Assembly (NCBI GenBank): GCA_964502465.1
Contig: CAZCWX010000390.1
Location: 1-5,666, forward strand
Direction of reading: 5' to 3'
Length of the DNA: 5,666 nucleotides
Source: CAZCWX01 sp964502465
GTDB taxonomy: Bacteria; Desulfobacterota; Binatia; Bin18
The notes below the pieces were generated by a model, which saw only the letters and a list, made by a program, of their open reading frames with translations, was not told the origin of the DNA and did not search any database. Position numbers and translations under genes: made by a program. This document shows, in pieces, positions 5,140 to 5,666 of the stretch (the first letter of the stretch is position 1; each line of letters opens with the position of its first letter).

Positions 5140-5666
5140 ATGCGCGACGGATTCAAGATTGTCGATACTGACTCTCACATGATGGAGCCGGAGTGGTTGT
5201 GGGAACGCCATATGGAAGACGCCTACAAGTCGCAAGCGCCAAAGATGGGCCAGGCACCTGGGTCGGGGCGACGTACCTTCCTGGTCGAGGGCGAATCGTT
5301 TACCCGCGAGAAGGGCAAGTATCCAATGGCAGCGCCGGCATTTCTTAAAGCCGCGCAGACAGCAATGGAGCGCTTCAAGAAAGCTAGCAAGACCGGCTTT
5401 AGTGCGCAAAGCCGGCTGGAGGACATGGACGAGCAGGGCGTTGACGTCCAGGTTCTCTATCCGACCTTTACCGGCCAGATGCTCGGGCGCGAGTTCCGCG
5501 ACACCAAGCTGCTGGCTGCCTGCTGCCGCGCCTATAACAACTGGGCGGCTGAGTATACATCGGTGGCATCTGAGCGGCTGCGTTGGGCGGCGGCACTGCC
5601 GATGCAGGACGTCGAGGAGGCGATCACGGAAGCGCAGCGCGCGGCGCAGAACGGCTGCGTCAGTTA
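5140..5666 (+). CDS. Amidohydrolase family protein, N-terminal part (runs off window)
   Basis: The frame opens at ATG 5140, nine bases after GGAGGG, and stays open for 175 codons to the window end. It is a paralogue of the upstream amidohydrolase. D9-x-D11-S-H13 with the following EP (VDTDSHMMEP) aligns residue for residue with that protein's IIDSDGHVLEP. RLEDMDEQGVDVQVLYP (92-108), CRAYNNWAAEY (129-139) and LPMQDVEEAI (153-162) match the same blocks. The first metal-binding D-x-H is therefore present; the other ligands lie beyond the window. Between the blocks the two proteins differ strongly: here residues 50-90 are Lys/Ala-rich (FLKAAQTAMERFKKASK), where the upstream paralogue has a Gly-rich stretch. 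Different substrates are likely. Reaction and substrate are unknown. Confidence 0.85.
   Translation, partial: MRDGFKIVDTDSHMMEPEWLWERHMEDAYKSQAPKMGQAPGSGRRTFLVEGESFTREKGKYPMAAPAFLKAAQTAMERFKKASKTGFSAQSRLEDMDEQGVDVQVLYPTFTGQMLGREFRDTKLLAACCRAYNNWAAEYTSVASERLRWAAALPMQDVEEAITEAQRAAQNGCVS

Noticed and set aside
5092..5426. Minus-strand open frames of 67 and 105 codons
   Set aside because: They lie antisense to the second amidohydrolase, whose motifs and Shine-Dalgarno site are clear.

Overview
The window is ordinary, densely coded bacterial chromosome with high GC content. Its genes have clear Shine-Dalgarno sites and ATG starts. The mix is two PF04909-type amidohydrolases, a cyclase-family hydrolase, a dienelactone-hydrolase-like protein, an alpha/beta hydrolase and a SnoaL-like protein. 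This mix is typical of metabolically versatile soil, water or sponge-associated bacteria, many of them uncultured lineages. I cannot assign a phylum from the sequence alone.

Layout, left to right. Positions 1-180 (+) hold the 3' end of a SnoaL/NTF2-like gene that carries no start in the window. Positions 181-324 are a short convergent gap with a compact double-hairpin repeat. Positions 325-1200 (-) encode an alpha/beta hydrolase. Positions 1201-1424 are a divergent control region with an operator-like repeat over a plausible minus-strand promoter. Positions 1425-2390 (+) encode a cyclase-family metal-dependent hydrolase. Positions 2391-2666 are a convergent gap with two stop-proximal hairpins and a long palindromic repeat (copy A). 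Positions 2667-3389 (-) encode a dienelactone-hydrolase family protein. Positions 3390-3611 are a second divergent control region. Positions 3612-4721 (+) encode a complete amidohydrolase. Positions 4722-5139 hold repeat copy B, an 8-bp inverted repeat and the leader of the next gene. Positions 5140-5666 (+) encode the first 175 codons of a second, paralogous amidohydrolase that runs off the end.

All five complete or partial enzymes right of position 325 belong to hydrolase families that act on C-C, C-N or ester/lactone bonds. A peripheral catabolic role for ring-derived or carbonyl-containing compounds is a reasonable inference, but no substrate can be read from the sequence. Strand alternates from gene to gene, so most genes are probably separate transcription units, and the intergenic regions are rich in structured repeats.

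I found no CRISPR array, tRNA, rRNA, transposase, toxin-antitoxin pair or defence system, and nothing that amounts to a clearly new system. The most interesting material is non-coding: the two-copy palindromic repeat with swapped arm variants, the double hairpin near the left end, and the operator-like repeats between the divergent genes.
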